Of a stretch of DNA of 47,877 nt, positions 6,312 through 16,267 are shown piece by piece. Position 1 is the stretch's first letter, and every line of letters begins with the position of its first letter. This DNA comes from Candidatus Hatepunaea meridiana (GTDB taxonomy: Bacteria; Electryoneota; AABM5-125-24; Hatepunaeales; Hatepunaeaceae), in contig JAVCDD010000051.1 in the NCBI GenBank assembly GCA_030765125.1, positions 1 to 47,877 on the forward strand, given 5' to 3'. The notes below the pieces were generated by a model that saw only the letters and a program-made list of their open reading frames with translations, made no database searches and was not told the DNA's origin. The position numbers were made by a program, and so were the translations under genes.

Positions 6312-9300
6312 TTACCTAATTAAAGCCACCTTAATCAACGCCTCACCCCCCCCCGATTCCAACTTAACCAAATATATACCACTCGGCAGCGCCCCAGCTT
6401 CAAACGCTATCGTATGATACCCGGCTTCAATTCTATCCTCAATGAGCGATGCGATCTGTCTGCCTGTTATATCGAATACTCTGAGTTTCGTCAATGAAGC
6501 TTCCGGTAATGTGAAAGCTATTGACGTCATCGAATTGAAGGGGTTGGGGTAGTTCTGGTTCAGGGTGAACTGGTATGGTAACCGGTTTTCGCTCTCTACC
6601 GGGGCGTCTGGGTCGACGGTTAATACTATCGGAAGTGTAGTTTCAAGTCCGGCGGCATTGTGGAAGAAACGGATGACAAGATCGTACACGTCCACATCTA
6701 ATCCGGCAGCGTTGAAAACCACTTCTATTTCGACGTCTTCACCCGCGGCTACCGTATCGATAATCGGCGAGTAAGAAACCCAGTTTGTATTCGGTCCCAT
6801 ATCGTAGACAGACACCCGGTCGCCGTTCGGGCTGGTCAATACTGCCAGCATTACCCACTTGCGGTGGTCAAACGTGGAAACGATCTCCATCCCGCCGACA
6901 CGGTCTTCAAGCTCACCCTCTAATACCGCTTCCGTTTTCGAATCGCCTGTAAGAGGATCCAACTTCGTTACAAGAGCTTCCGGAACCTGTAGATCGGGAT
7001 CGGTCTTGTTCTGGCTTACAATGTATAGCGGATACCCATCCGGATCGTCAGCCAAAAACCCAAGTCCCTGGATGTTAAGCTCGTTATCGAAGCGGCTGAG
7101 TATCTGACCGTCCCTGTCAATCTGGAAGATAGAATCGGTCGCATTGGCTACCCAGAAGGTCTCCGTTACCAGATCATACGCCAAAGCCCGCTGTATCAGC
7201 ATTGGGCCGGGAATGCTATCTTGTGGCTCACCCTCAGCGTTCACACCGATAATCCAATTACCCTCGCCTCCGTAAATCAGATCCCCAACGATAGCCGTTC
7301 CACGGAAACCATAACTCGATGCAGTCGGTTGATCAATCCTGCCTGCATATTGACCGTTTCGGTTGAAATGATAGAAACGATTGGGATTAATGCGCCCGTT
7401 CGATCCGGTTACCCAGATATGATCGTCTAAAAAACCAACACCGTGAACTCGATCATCGTCCGTTGAATCAGTAACATTGAAATCGAGCAGCCTTTGCCAG
7501 CGCTCATCCTGCTCACCAGCATAATCGTAAAGACTTCGGAAATGAAGCGGACCGTTGCCGTTATTGGAGATTGTAACCGATGACACCGTAGCATGATCAG
7601 GAGCAAGCTCCATCTCGACCTCTTGCTCGGAAAAATCAAATTCAGGATGAGTCAGCGAAAATTCCAGAGTATCCGTCTCATCTTTAACTATGTCAACGTC
7701 CTCAATGGTCTGTGTGTTGTAACCGGGAGCCCAGGCGGTAAAAGAATAGCTATCTCCAACAAGGACATTGAAATGAAATTCTCCATTCTCATTCACGATA
7801 CCAAATGATGTAGGATTGCCGCGGATTTCTGCGTTAGGGATAGGATCTCCAGTTTCCACATCGGTTACCGTTCCTCGCACAGCGCCGGTTACGATAATAA
7901 GCGCTGTCGTGAATTTAATAGCGCGCTCATCATCAAGAACAGCGGCGCCGTCGGGGTATTCATTCCAGTAGGTATATTCCATCCCGTCAGTGCCGTTCAG
8001 GTTTACAATGCCCACCGTGGCATAAGGCGTATCGAACTCAGTCGGGTCAACGTCAGGATCGTTGTGTACCGTGTGGTATTGTAATACTATGTCGCCATCG
8101 CCTGTATACGTCTGAGATACCTGCGGATCGTATAAAATCGCCTGGAATGTGTTTACGCTGCCCGGACGCATGCGGTGTTCATCCAGCTGACCGATATACC
8201 TGCGCATCCGGCTCCATTCAATTATGAAACGGTGGTTTTGCTCATCGTACCAATAGTATATACCACCGATTCGGTTACGGTTCTCACGATAGTTGACAAG
8301 ATCATCCCAGAATACGCATACTTGGGCGCGTGGACCTAAAGCCGGAGGAATTCGCCGGTTCTGGAAATCAGCTAACTTGGCTTCATCCCCGAAAGCAAAC
8401 CATCCATTCGAACATATCGATATTTCATCGAAATCTTCGCCGTAATACCTGAAAGTAAAGGGCAAATCAACCAATAGGCTCTTATCGAGCTCATTACCAA
8501 TGTCGTTAATCTCAGTATCTGTACCATCACCATCAAGATCAGGCGCTATTTCAATCCAATCGTATTCCGGCGCAATATCCCAGTCCGTGTCGGTATTATC
8601 GAAGCAGCCATATCCATAAGCATCCGGACCAAATGGCGTTCCGTCTTCGGCATTGTCAACTGTATAACTGAAGTAAGTTGTATCCTTAAAACCAGCTTCA
8701 GATTCAAACGCTACCATCATCCTGACATAAGTTCCCGGAACCGCTTGCTCGTATGCGTGTATTCGGAATCGCGCTGATGCAAGCGTGTCTCCTTCTTCAA
8801 GAGCAATAGCGCCGATTTCGGAGAAGGGATTGAAAACGACCACTGCATCCTGTAATGATATTAGTTCGGCAGACATTGCGGGACTTGCGATCTGACCTTC
8901 ATTATGAAAAGTTACTTCCACCCAGACCGTATCGCTCACGTCAAACGGCTCAGGATCAAAACTAAAATCAACGCTCTCGACGTCGGGCGCCGCTATGAAG
9001 AATTCAATCGGCGACTCCCACTCGTTGTCATCATTTGAGGCAGTGACATTAAGCACCATTCGCTGATTATTCCAGCATTCATTGGAAAGGTCTACAACAA
9101 AAGTAACCTCTGAACTTTCATCCATATCCGGTGCATTATCCAGCAAAGCCTCACCATCAACTATCTCAACGTTTCCAACAACACCTTCCAATGTAAACTC
9201 GATTCCACCTTCCGGGACATTCTCGCCGAAGTTGGAAATCCGGGTTTGAAGCTCAATTCGCTCACCAGGATTCGGCTGCCCGTCATCGTTACCGTGGCTC

Positions 9301-11399
9301 TCATCATCGTTGTCATCGTCAATAGTAAAACTTGAAACACCCAGGAATTCGTTGGGAGATGGAACGTCTATTTCAGCAAGATATGGAATATAATCATGTT
9401 TGGTTACTGTAATATGTAATGTTCCGGCTTCCAATTCATCTGGTTCAAAGACAAATACAACCCGACCTTCAACATTAGTCTCACCTATACGTAAATGCTC
9501 GCCTTCAAACATAAGAACAACGGTAGCGTCTGGGACAGGTGTTTCTTCTTCGTCAATTACAGTCACGATCAGTTGGTTCTCACCGATTGAAACCTCCTCC
9601 GGATGTGAAACATTCATCTCTTGGGGTACGCTTGTCCAGAGTTGTGTGCCGGGATCGCCGATCAGATTACTCTGATAGCAATGCGCTTCCCAGACTCTTA
9701 GAGAATTCACCTGAGGATCCATAACATCATTGAACATTCCAAAATGACGGTACAGTTCAATCTTTCCCTGAACAAGCGACCAACCGAATTGCCAGGCTTT
9801 ATCACGGAACAAACCGTTCATAATTCCGCCGTCAAGAACGTTATTATAATTCGTATGCGTGTACCCACTGGAACCGATAGCTCCAACGGCGCCACCGCGG
9901 TCACCCCATAGGAAATCTTCAGTGTAACCGTGAGAAAATTGAATATGATCCATAAAATCACCGGAATTGCAGGTTGGTAATACTAAGAAAGGCAACATCT
10001 GTCCGTTAGTTAACCGATCTACATCGTTTCTGGCTACCGACCAATCACCACTAAACTGTCCCCAACCGCGGTAGTTAAAAACCAGAATTCCATTATTGAT
10101 ATTATTCTCGATAAACTCCCGTCCGGTAACTTCATTATCCCATATATAATAAAAAGTATCCACTTCAGTAACGCCTACTTCAATTAACATATTCCTAAGC
10201 CAGCGCTGTAAATAAATGGAAGAGTACCCGGTACGATGATCGTTTGACATCAGCGCTGCACTCTGGTACCATTCGGTTTCTTCCATATAAGGTTCAACCT
10301 CATAAGGATAGATTTTATCGTCTACAATACCTTCAAGCTCTCTCACGCTGCGCGCTGAAATCCTGCCGATTGCCATTTCCGGCAGCAGGTCATCCCCTTC
10401 TATGCATGTATACGTATAATCTGTTTCCCAGGGATAAGCTCGACCGACGTCCCAGGTTGCTATCATAAAATCCGCTGCCACTCGGTCAGCATCACCAACC
10501 AGGCATACAATCTCCGGAGGAACATCCCATTCAAAATATGCGTTTTCTATAACTCGTAGAACATCAACGTTGCTGGCGCGCTGATCCACAGCTATCACTT
10601 CGGTAGGATAACCCTGTCTTTTACGCCAGTCCGCCAACGGTTCAATAGCCTCAGCCACACCATCATAATCGGGAATAATATACAAGTATGATCCGCGATG
10701 CTCCTGATCGCGACAAATAGCTTCAGGATTGATAACCAGAGAACGAATCAAGCGGGTTGCGGTTAGGGACGGTCTTTGCTTTGCTGCATTCACAACGGGA
10801 TTAACAGCCTGACCCTCGGTAAAGTTAAGCCTGACATTAATACGTTCCCGAAACCTGATATTACCTGTAGCTGCATCAACCTGCACTGGATTGACCGTAA
10901 GACGTACCACCCGAACACCGCGCATAATAGCCGGTTTTCCCAATTCAACCACCTCACAAGGCCAATAACCGGTTTTATGTGAATAATCCATTTTCTTTAA
11001 CATCTTTTGATCTTCCGGTGATCCTTCATAAGGAATCATCGTCGGATGAACAGATTCCATTATAACCGGATCAGAGCCTGACCAATCAACCTCAATTCGA
11101 GCAGTCGGCGGGACAACTATCAGACGATTGATATGCGGTAACTCCGGTAACCCAGGCGCAGCAAGGGTTGATTCACCGAATATTGATATACACTTGCGAT
11201 TGAACCCATCCTGTTCTTGCGGACTGATATTAAGATCGAGAATCTCAACATCCATCTCGAAGCCGCTATTGTCAGAATGGATAGTATTAATCGTGCATCC
11301 GGTAGATTGAGCAAATGCACTATTTACTCCTAATACTAAAAGAAAAACGACAATGATTGATACAATTAAGGATTTGTTGCAGGGTTTAGGTGTAGTCAT
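6312..11399 (-). CDS. Gingipain-like (peptidase C25) secreted protein with T9SS tail
   Basis: This protein of about 1695 residues starts at the ATG at 11399, 6 bases after GGAGG; an upstream TTG/ATG extension is less likely. The order is: signal peptide (1-30, ending SAFA); propeptide-like region; C25 domain (about 225-600) with PTCNSGDF holding the conserved Cys (C477); Ig/CARDB-like beta domains; a carboxypeptidase-regulatory-like domain (about 1165-1250, GAVRGTVTDVETGDPIPNA); a propeller-like region; and a sorting domain starting at Y1617 (YPNPFNSM) and ending KVALIR. The catalytic His of C25 normally sits in a G-H-G motif about 30 residues before the Cys. Here the aligned motif is YRGWG with W446, so proteolysis is doubtful. 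The nuclease-like gene follows after 3 bases. Confidence 0.85.
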   Translation of the reverse strand: MTTPKPCNKSLIVSIIVVFLLVLGVNSAFAQSTGCTINTIHSDNSGFEMDVEILDLNISPQEQDGFNRKCISIFGESTLAAPGLPELPHINRLIVVPPTARIEVDWSGSDPVIMESVHPTMIPYEGSPEDQKMLKKMDYSHKTGYWPCEVVELGKPAIMRGVRVVRLTVNPVQVDAATGNIRFRERINVRLNFTEGQAVNPVVNAAKQRPSLTATRLIRSLVINPEAICRDQEHRGSYLYIIPDYDGVAEAIEPLADWRKRQGYPTEVIAVDQRASNVDVLRVIENAYFEWDVPPEIVCLVGDADRVAADFMIATWDVGRAYPWETDYTYTCIEGDDLLPEMAIGRISARSVRELEGIVDDKIYPYEVEPYMEETEWYQSAALMSNDHRTGYSSIYLQRWLRNMLIEVGVTEVDTFYYIWDNEVTGREFIENNINNGILVFNYRGWGQFSGDWSVARNDVDRLTNGQMLPFLVLPTCNSGDFMDHIQFSHGYTEDFLWGDRGGAVGAIGSSGYTHTNYNNVLDGGIMNGLFRDKAWQFGWSLVQGKIELYRHFGMFNDVMDPQVNSLRVWEAHCYQSNLIGDPGTQLWTSVPQEMNVSHPEEVSIGENQLIVTVIDEEETPVPDATVVLMFEGEHLRIGETNVEGRVVFVFEPDELEAGTLHITVTKHDYIPYLAEIDVPSPNEFLGVSSFTIDDDNDDESHGNDDGQPNPGERIELQTRISNFGENVPEGGIEFTLEGVVGNVEIVDGEALLDNAPDMDESSEVTFVVDLSNECWNNQRMVLNVTASNDDNEWESPIEFFIAAPDVESVDFSFDPEPFDVSDTVWVEVTFHNEGQIASPAMSAELISLQDAVVVFNPFSEIGAIALEEGDTLASARFRIHAYEQAVPGTYVRMMVAFESEAGFKDTTYFSYTVDNAEDGTPFGPDAYGYGCFDNTDTDWDIAPEYDWIEIAPDLDGDGTDTEINDIGNELDKSLLVDLPFTFRYYGEDFDEISICSNGWFAFGDEAKLADFQNRRIPPALGPRAQVCVFWDDLVNYRENRNRIGGIYYWYDEQNHRFIIEWSRMRRYIGQLDEHRMRPGSVNTFQAILYDPQVSQTYTGDGDIVLQYHTVHNDPDVDPTEFDTPYATVGIVNLNGTDGMEYTYWNEYPDGAAVLDDERAIKFTTALIIVTGAVRGTVTDVETGDPIPNAEIRGNPTSFGIVNENGEFHFNVLVGDSYSFTAWAPGYNTQTIEDVDIVKDETDTLEFSLTHPEFDFSEQEVEMELAPDHATVSSVTISNNGNGPLHFRSLYDYAGEQDERWQRLLDFNVTDSTDDDRVHGVGFLDDHIWVTGSNGRINPNRFYHFNRNGQYAGRIDQPTASSYGFRGTAIVGDLIYGGEGNWIIGVNAEGEPQDSIPGPMLIQRALAYDLVTETFWVANATDSIFQIDRDGQILSRFDNELNIQGLGFLADDPDGYPLYIVSQNKTDPDLQVPEALVTKLDPLTGDSKTEAVLEGELEDRVGGMEIVSTFDHRKWVMLAVLTSPNGDRVSVYDMGPNTNWVSYSPIIDTVAAGEDVEIEVVFNAAGLDVDVYDLVIRFFHNAAGLETTLPIVLTVDPDAPVESENRLPYQFTLNQNYPNPFNSMTSIAFTLPEASLTKLRVFDITGRQIASLIEDRIEAGYHTIAFEAGALPSGIYLVKLESGGGEALIKVALIR

Positions 11400-11436
11400 A
11401 GTGTCCTCCAGCGATGATTGAATGATTGACAATTAC

Positions 11437-11592
11437 TGATTCTGTTGAAAAAGCCAATTATTACAGAATTTCCTTCCCGTTTTGTCATTCCCGCGAAGGC
11501 GGGAATCCAGAGTTTTCAAGTATTTAAAGCTCTTCAAACTGGATTCCCGCCTTCGCGGGAATGACAAAACAGGAAGTATTTCAACAGAATCA
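11437..11592. mobile_element. MITE-like nested palindrome
   Basis: This 156-bp element has outer inverted ends TGATTCTGTTGAAA (11437-11450 versus 11579-11592) and perfect 31-bp inner arms (11480-11510, 11539-11569). Each inner arm contains ATTCCCGCGAAGGCGGGAAT, itself a hairpin with a GAAG loop. No coding capacity is seen. The inner repeat resembles dRS3-type repeats known from Neisseria and widespread in other bacteria. The same outer end occurs at 15250-15263, and the inner arms at 47799-47877. Confidence 0.8.
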
Positions 11593-11639
11593 TCACTATA
11601 ATTTAATATAAACAATATTTATGAATTATCAAAGAGGTA

Positions 11640-13784
11640 TTAAGGGGCAGTTACAGGTAATCCAACCTGTCTTGATTTAACCAGATGATAGGTTGCAGAG
11701 AGAAGAGCGTCCGAATATGTAGTCATTTCTTCTGTTTTCGCTACATCAATAATTGGTTCGGAAAGATAATTCAGACGATAGAGCATTGGTTTCCTGTGTT
11801 TACTCTGTAGAAGGTAATATGGTGTAGAAAGAATCTTTCCTGCGGTCTCAATACCAGTTATAGAGCTGTAATCATTGGGAGTCGACAGGATAAATCCTGT
11901 CATATTACCTTCAATAAACAACGTGTGTGGAACGGCATTTCCGGTTATCAAACTTGTACCAAGCGTGTTATTTATAAATCGTCCACCGAGCACATCCATT
12001 ATAGTCGCAACAACATCCTTCTGTCCGCCTATTAAAGTTGTTACTCCCGGTTCAATTACACTCTTGTTAATTAACAATAAAGGAACGTGAAATTGTGCCA
12101 GATCAAGCTCTTTCTGTTTATCCAAAATGACGCCGCTGTCACCTGTTATCACTAAGAGTGTCTTTTTCCCCCAATCATTCTCTATAACCTTATTATAAAA
12201 TTGACCTAAAGACCAATCAGCATAACTAAAGGCATTACAGCGTTTAACCCACTCATTACGACTGAAAGCAGGATAACGTTTAGCCTCCAATTCAGATAAA
12301 TCATAACGTGGATATGGTCTGTTTTCGGGAACAATAAAGGGACCATGGTGGCTGCCTGTCAGAATTACGGCGAGAAAGGGTTCATTTGCTTCATTTAATT
12401 CACTAAAAGCTCTGTCAAACATCACGTGATCAGGCACTCCTAAGCTGGATATTGCTTCATTGGCAGGATAGTCATGCTGCCCGATGACTGTGTCAAAATC
12501 ATTAGCCATAAGGAAACCCTGCATGTTATCAAAGTGTGGATCGTGAGTAACGTAGAAGCGCGTATGATAACCACGCTCTTTCAGTATTGTAGCCAGACCG
12601 GCAAACCGCTGCTGCCCCTCGCTGCGTTTCATCAATGATCTTCCAGGTAGCGTGGGCAATCCGGTTAATGTTGAGAAGATACCGGAAAACGTATGTCCAC
12701 CTGCGCTGTAAAAATCCGTAAACAACAAACCATCTTCAGCCATTCGATCAAATTCCGGCGCCATATCAGCGTTACCACCGCAACTTCCAACGAATTCAGA
12801 AGCCAGTGATTCCATTAAGATTAATACTACATTGTGGTTAAGTTGATCGCCATTGTCAACTATCCGAGCGATGGGAGGTAAAACATCCGCTGTCAACCCA
12901 CCGTGGTTTACAGATGATACCAAAACAAAGCTGTCAGGCGCGGCGACCTGACAGCGGGATTGGATTTCTATCCCCAACAGATCACGAACAATAGCATAAG
13001 CCTCTTCCCTATCAAGTCCATTAACCAAAGCAGCATCCCGCTCCCGTTTACTCCGTTCGATAATCCCGTCCTGAACAAATGTAAAACAACTATTGAGGGC
13101 AAGTTGGTTAGCAAAATTATAAGTACTGAAATAAGCTACACCCCAGGTAAGAGGAGCCTTGATTGCAACACGCCCTCTTATCGCAAGGAATACTAAAACC
13201 AGTATTAATGGGTATAATAATACGAATTGTTTTACCGATTTCCAGTTTAGTAAACTTAGGCTTGTTGGTTTATCCTTCATATCTATTTCACTAAAAATAC
13301 GGCGTGTAAAGAAAAACAATAGATATGCAAATACTCCGGTCAGAAACAACCAGCCTAATATCACAGGAATCATTCCAAACATCTCCCATAACATCTGAAA
13401 TACCATTCCGGGACTGTCAAGTATCCATTCAAGCGCCAGATGGTTAAGACGAGTATTAAATTCCCCGAGGAATCCCAAGTCTATTAATTCCATCAGGAAA
13501 GCAATCGAAGCTATAATAACGAGATAGATATTAGCTATACGACGTGTTAACGATGAGGTAAGTCCAATCCGAGGTATTGGTCCTATGATGGCAACCGGCG
13601 CTACTATATAACCTGTAACGGCAAGGTCAAAGCGAAAACCGACAAGGAAAGATTTGATTAGTGTAAAAGGGGGGATAACAACGGCAAGATGGTGATATCG
13701 AAGCAATAAAATGCCACGCAGGATTTCAAATATTATTATGAAAAGCGCGAAAACGAAGACGAGATATTTGATTGTGGTTTTCAA
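11640..13784 (-). CDS. LTA synthase/sulfatase-family membrane protein
   Basis: This 714-residue protein starts at a TTG at 13784; no in-frame ATG precedes the first helix and no clear ribosome site is seen. Five hydrophobic segments occupy residues 1-215, followed by an extracytoplasmic alkaline-phosphatase-superfamily domain. Motifs match LtaS/MdoB-type phosphoglycerol transferases and relatives: LILMES with metal ligand E325, GGHTFSGIFS with probable nucleophile T365, and TGSHHGPF. The last metal motif, normally D-H, reads GDSG (D549-S550), which is unusual. The likely role is transfer or hydrolysis of a phospho- or sulfo-headgroup in the envelope. A Gram-negative FCB cell would not make LTA, so the substrate is unknown. 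A MITE lies downstream. Confidence 0.75.
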   Translation of the reverse strand: MKTTIKYLVFVFALFIIIFEILRGILLLRYHHLAVVIPPFTLIKSFLVGFRFDLAVTGYIVAPVAIIGPIPRIGLTSSLTRRIANIYLVIIASIAFLMELIDLGFLGEFNTRLNHLALEWILDSPGMVFQMLWEMFGMIPVILGWLFLTGVFAYLLFFFTRRIFSEIDMKDKPTSLSLLNWKSVKQFVLLYPLILVLVFLAIRGRVAIKAPLTWGVAYFSTYNFANQLALNSCFTFVQDGIIERSKRERDAALVNGLDREEAYAIVRDLLGIEIQSRCQVAAPDSFVLVSSVNHGGLTADVLPPIARIVDNGDQLNHNVVLILMESLASEFVGSCGGNADMAPEFDRMAEDGLLFTDFYSAGGHTFSGIFSTLTGLPTLPGRSLMKRSEGQQRFAGLATILKERGYHTRFYVTHDPHFDNMQGFLMANDFDTVIGQHDYPANEAISSLGVPDHVMFDRAFSELNEANEPFLAVILTGSHHGPFIVPENRPYPRYDLSELEAKRYPAFSRNEWVKRCNAFSYADWSLGQFYNKVIENDWGKKTLLVITGDSGVILDKQKELDLAQFHVPLLLINKSVIEPGVTTLIGGQKDVVATIMDVLGGRFINNTLGTSLITGNAVPHTLFIEGNMTGFILSTPNDYSSITGIETAGKILSTPYYLLQSKHRKPMLYRLNYLSEPIIDVAKTEEMTTYSDALLSATYHLVKSRQVGLPVTAP

Positions 13785-13942
13785 ATTTGAAAGAGTGGAA
13801 TTTAAAGATAATTAGCAAGTTGATCGGGTTTATTCACAACAGATTAAACGGATTAAGCAGATATCTAAGCAGAATGTTAAAATATTTTGTTAAAAGTCAT
13901 TATAAAACCATCATGCTTTCACACTTGCAAACTTGCTAACTT

Positions 13943-15229
13943 TCATAACCCTTCCGGCGAGATATAATGATCCTTCTTCAACGAATTAACCCATTCCTGA
14001 AAAAGCCGCTCCCTTTTATCTGCAAGAGCAAACTGCTCGATAGTCTGCCAATCATCAGTCAGGCTAATTCCACGAACAGGTAGCCTTTCCTCCAACTTGA
14101 TGATATGAACGCCAAATGTAGTTTCAAATGGTTTAGCAACCTCACTTTCAGCAATTGCATCAATTGCATCCTGGAACTCACTCGGTAGATTCTGAATAGC
14201 AATCTGTTCAAGCCTGCCGCCTTTCACAGCCGTTTCTGCATCAGCAGAAAACTGCTGAGCCAGATCAGAGAAATCTTCTCCGTCATCAATACGCTGTTTT
14301 ATCGATTCAGCATGAGTAAAGGTTTTATCCCAATCATCTCTATTTGGGGCAAGTTTTACCAGGATATGCTGTGTAGATATTCTCTCGCCCTGTCTCTCAA
14401 TAAGTCTGATAATATGCAGTCCATAGCGGCTCTTTACGATATTGGAAATCTCACCCGGATCAAGCTGATACGCCACCTCTTCGTATTCAGGAACCAGATC
14501 ATTCCTATCGGTAAATCCCAAACGACCACCGTTGTCAGCGGATGGATCATCAGAAAACTCCTTTGCAGCAGAATCAAAATCAGCGCCGGTTTTAAGTAAA
14601 TCATAGATCATTTCAATACGTTCTTCTGCTTGACTCTCTGCATCAGATGACGAGTTCACTTCCAGGAGAATATGTGAAAGTATCACTCTTTCAGGTAGTT
14701 TAGGCATTTTATCTATATGCTGACGATGGAAGTCGATTACCTCTTGGCGACGGATCTTTATATTCATAAGCTCCCTACTCTTCAACATTTCAATAAGCAA
14801 CCCATCTCTGACGCCTTGGCGCATTTCACGCTTGATCTGCCGTAATGGACGTCCGAAATACTCCACAAGTTTCTCTTTTGATCCAACCTGTTGAATTAAA
14901 CCCTCAAGCTTTCTTTCTAATTCCTTGTTTACCGTTCGCTCTTCAACCGCGAGGGTTTCTTCGATTGCTTTAGCGATGAGTATCTTCTGCATAACATAAG
15001 CTTCGAGGACTTGCTTGCGAAATTTGGCAAGTTTATCAGGCGTTGGGTAACGATCACCGCTTTCGAGGAGAATTGTATGAACACCATAAGAAACTTCAGA
15101 TTCAAGTATAATTTCGTCGTCCACAACAGCGCAAATACTGTCTATGACTTCATCTGCCGATACGAACTTGAAACATGCTGCTAATACGACAGTTAGAATT
15201 ATTATACTCAGATATTTATCGATTTTCAT
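13943..15229 (-). CDS. SurA-like periplasmic peptidyl-prolyl isomerase
   Basis: This 428-residue protein has an N-terminal export signal; a lipobox-like LAAC near residue 19 and a signal-peptidase-I-like FVSA site at 25 are both possible. A SurA-type chaperone segment follows (VIDSICAVVDDEIILESEV...). Two parvulin domains come next (about 178-282, VILSHILLEV... and YGLHIIRL; about 285-390, STQHILVKL... and FGVHIIKLEER). This architecture matches SurA, which escorts outer-membrane proteins through the periplasm. It is the last gene of a foldase set on this strand and lies 159 bases after the preceding gene, with a palindromic repeat in the gap. The gene symbol is not certain for this lineage. 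Confidence 0.85.
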   Translation of the reverse strand: MKIDKYLSIIILTVVLAACFKFVSADEVIDSICAVVDDEIILESEVSYGVHTILLESGDRYPTPDKLAKFRKQVLEAYVMQKILIAKAIEETLAVEERTVNKELERKLEGLIQQVGSKEKLVEYFGRPLRQIKREMRQGVRDGLLIEMLKSRELMNIKIRRQEVIDFHRQHIDKMPKLPERVILSHILLEVNSSSDAESQAEERIEMIYDLLKTGADFDSAAKEFSDDPSADNGGRLGFTDRNDLVPEYEEVAYQLDPGEISNIVKSRYGLHIIRLIERQGERISTQHILVKLAPNRDDWDKTFTHAESIKQRIDDGEDFSDLAQQFSADAETAVKGGRLEQIAIQNLPSEFQDAIDAIAESEVAKPFETTFGVHIIKLEERLPVRGISLTDDWQTIEQFALADKRERLFQEWVNSLKKDHYISPEGL

Positions 15230-15249
15230 CTAAGGTAATTCCTCATTCA

Positions 15250-15358
15250 TGATTCTGTTGAAATAGTAGAAAGTTCCCGCTGACAGACGCCCTCGTCTGA
15301 CAGTTTACTTACTGTATTTCAATCACTTAACTGTCAGACGATGGCGTCTGCCAGCAGG
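15250..15358. repeat. Palindromic repeat sharing a MITE end
   Basis: It begins with TGATTCTGTTGAAA (15250-15263), identical to the outer ends of the element at 11437-11592. Two inverted segments follow (about 15277-15304 and 15330-15358), each a small hairpin of CAGACG...CGTCTG type. The matching outer end on the right is missing. This suggests modular exchange of the inner palindrome between related elements. Confidence 0.7.
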
Positions 15359-15388
15359 GATATTTAATTTAACAACTTCCATCAAAGG

Positions 15389-16267
15389 TTATTTCTCAAT
15401 AATTTCCTGAGTTTCCTTTATGGTGGATTCTGCTGATGTAACGGTTGATCTCGGTTGTGAAGACCACTGCAAACGCCCCTTATGATGGTATTCGTTTACC
15501 AACTCCCTAACCAACTCCTCTTTAATGTTCTTTCGAGCTTCTTCCATTAAACGTAAAACGATTTCATCCCTCACATCATCAAGTCCTTGTGGTTCACCTG
15601 CCTCGCGACGATCTATCAGTTTAAAAACCCAGTAATCATCGTTAATGTTAATAACTTTTGATACTTGTCCAAGCGGTAGACGCAACACAACCTTCCATAC
15701 TTCCGGTGAAGCGCTCTCTGGACCGTCAAGTGTTATCCGACCATTTTCAAGCGAACCGGCATTTCCCGTCCATATCCCTGCCTGCCTGCCTCGTTGAAGA
15801 TTGGAACGAAGCCGTTCAAGCCCTTTCCTGTCATTAGATCTCCAGAAATCCACAGACAAATGGAGGTGAGACCAGATAAACTCGTGCGAATTTTGCTGGA
15901 AATAAGTATGTATTGCACTAGGTACAGGCGTAGTGAGTTTTTGATACTCTATTTCCAGAAGCCGGCTTACAAGAAGAGTACGCGTTATCTCATCCAGACG
16001 TTGCATGACCCAAGCATCTTTAGCAAAACCACCATCCAGAGCCGCTCGATAAAGAAGTTCCTTCTCAACCCAATTACGAATAAATGCAGATCTAACCTCT
16101 TGAGAAACATTCGCTTGTCGCAACGAAGCCTCCCAAGCAGTGATTTCACTCGCCATTAACTTCCGGTCACCAACCCGTGCGACAACCTCAGGTTCCCATA
16201 TCTCTTCGCGGGCACAACCTGTGATTAACAGGAATAAAATCAGGAAATAGAATGTTGTTTTCAACAT
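15389..16267 (-). CDS. Parvulin-like foldase lipoprotein
   Basis: This 292-residue lipoprotein has signal and lipobox ITGC with Cys18. The region VVARVGDRKLMASEITAWEA is the usual start of SurA/PrsA-type N-terminal domains. A divergent parvulin-like domain (about 115-215) follows, with PLGQVSKVININDDYWVFKLIDRR as its last strands. The canonical H-I-L-[VL] strand reads SHLHLSVDFW, so isomerase activity may be lost and a chaperone role kept. The tail is charged. Its ATG overlaps the upstream gene's stop by one base (TAATG). With the genes at 13943 and 17587 it forms a set of three exported foldases. Confidence 0.75.
   Translation of the reverse strand: MLKTTFYFLILFLLITGCAREEIWEPEVVARVGDRKLMASEITAWEASLRQANVSQEVRSAFIRNWVEKELLYRAALDGGFAKDAWVMQRLDEITRTLLVSRLLEIEYQKLTTPVPSAIHTYFQQNSHEFIWSHLHLSVDFWRSNDRKGLERLRSNLQRGRQAGIWTGNAGSLENGRITLDGPESASPEVWKVVLRLPLGQVSKVININDDYWVFKLIDRREAGEPQGLDDVRDEIVLRLMEEARKNIKEELVRELVNEYHHKGRLQWSSQPRSTVTSAESTIKETQEIIEK

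Noticed and set aside
11433..11615. 60-codon - strand frame containing SFPRRRESS and DSRLRGND
   Set aside because: This is the translated family A palindromic element, a well-known source of false small genes.
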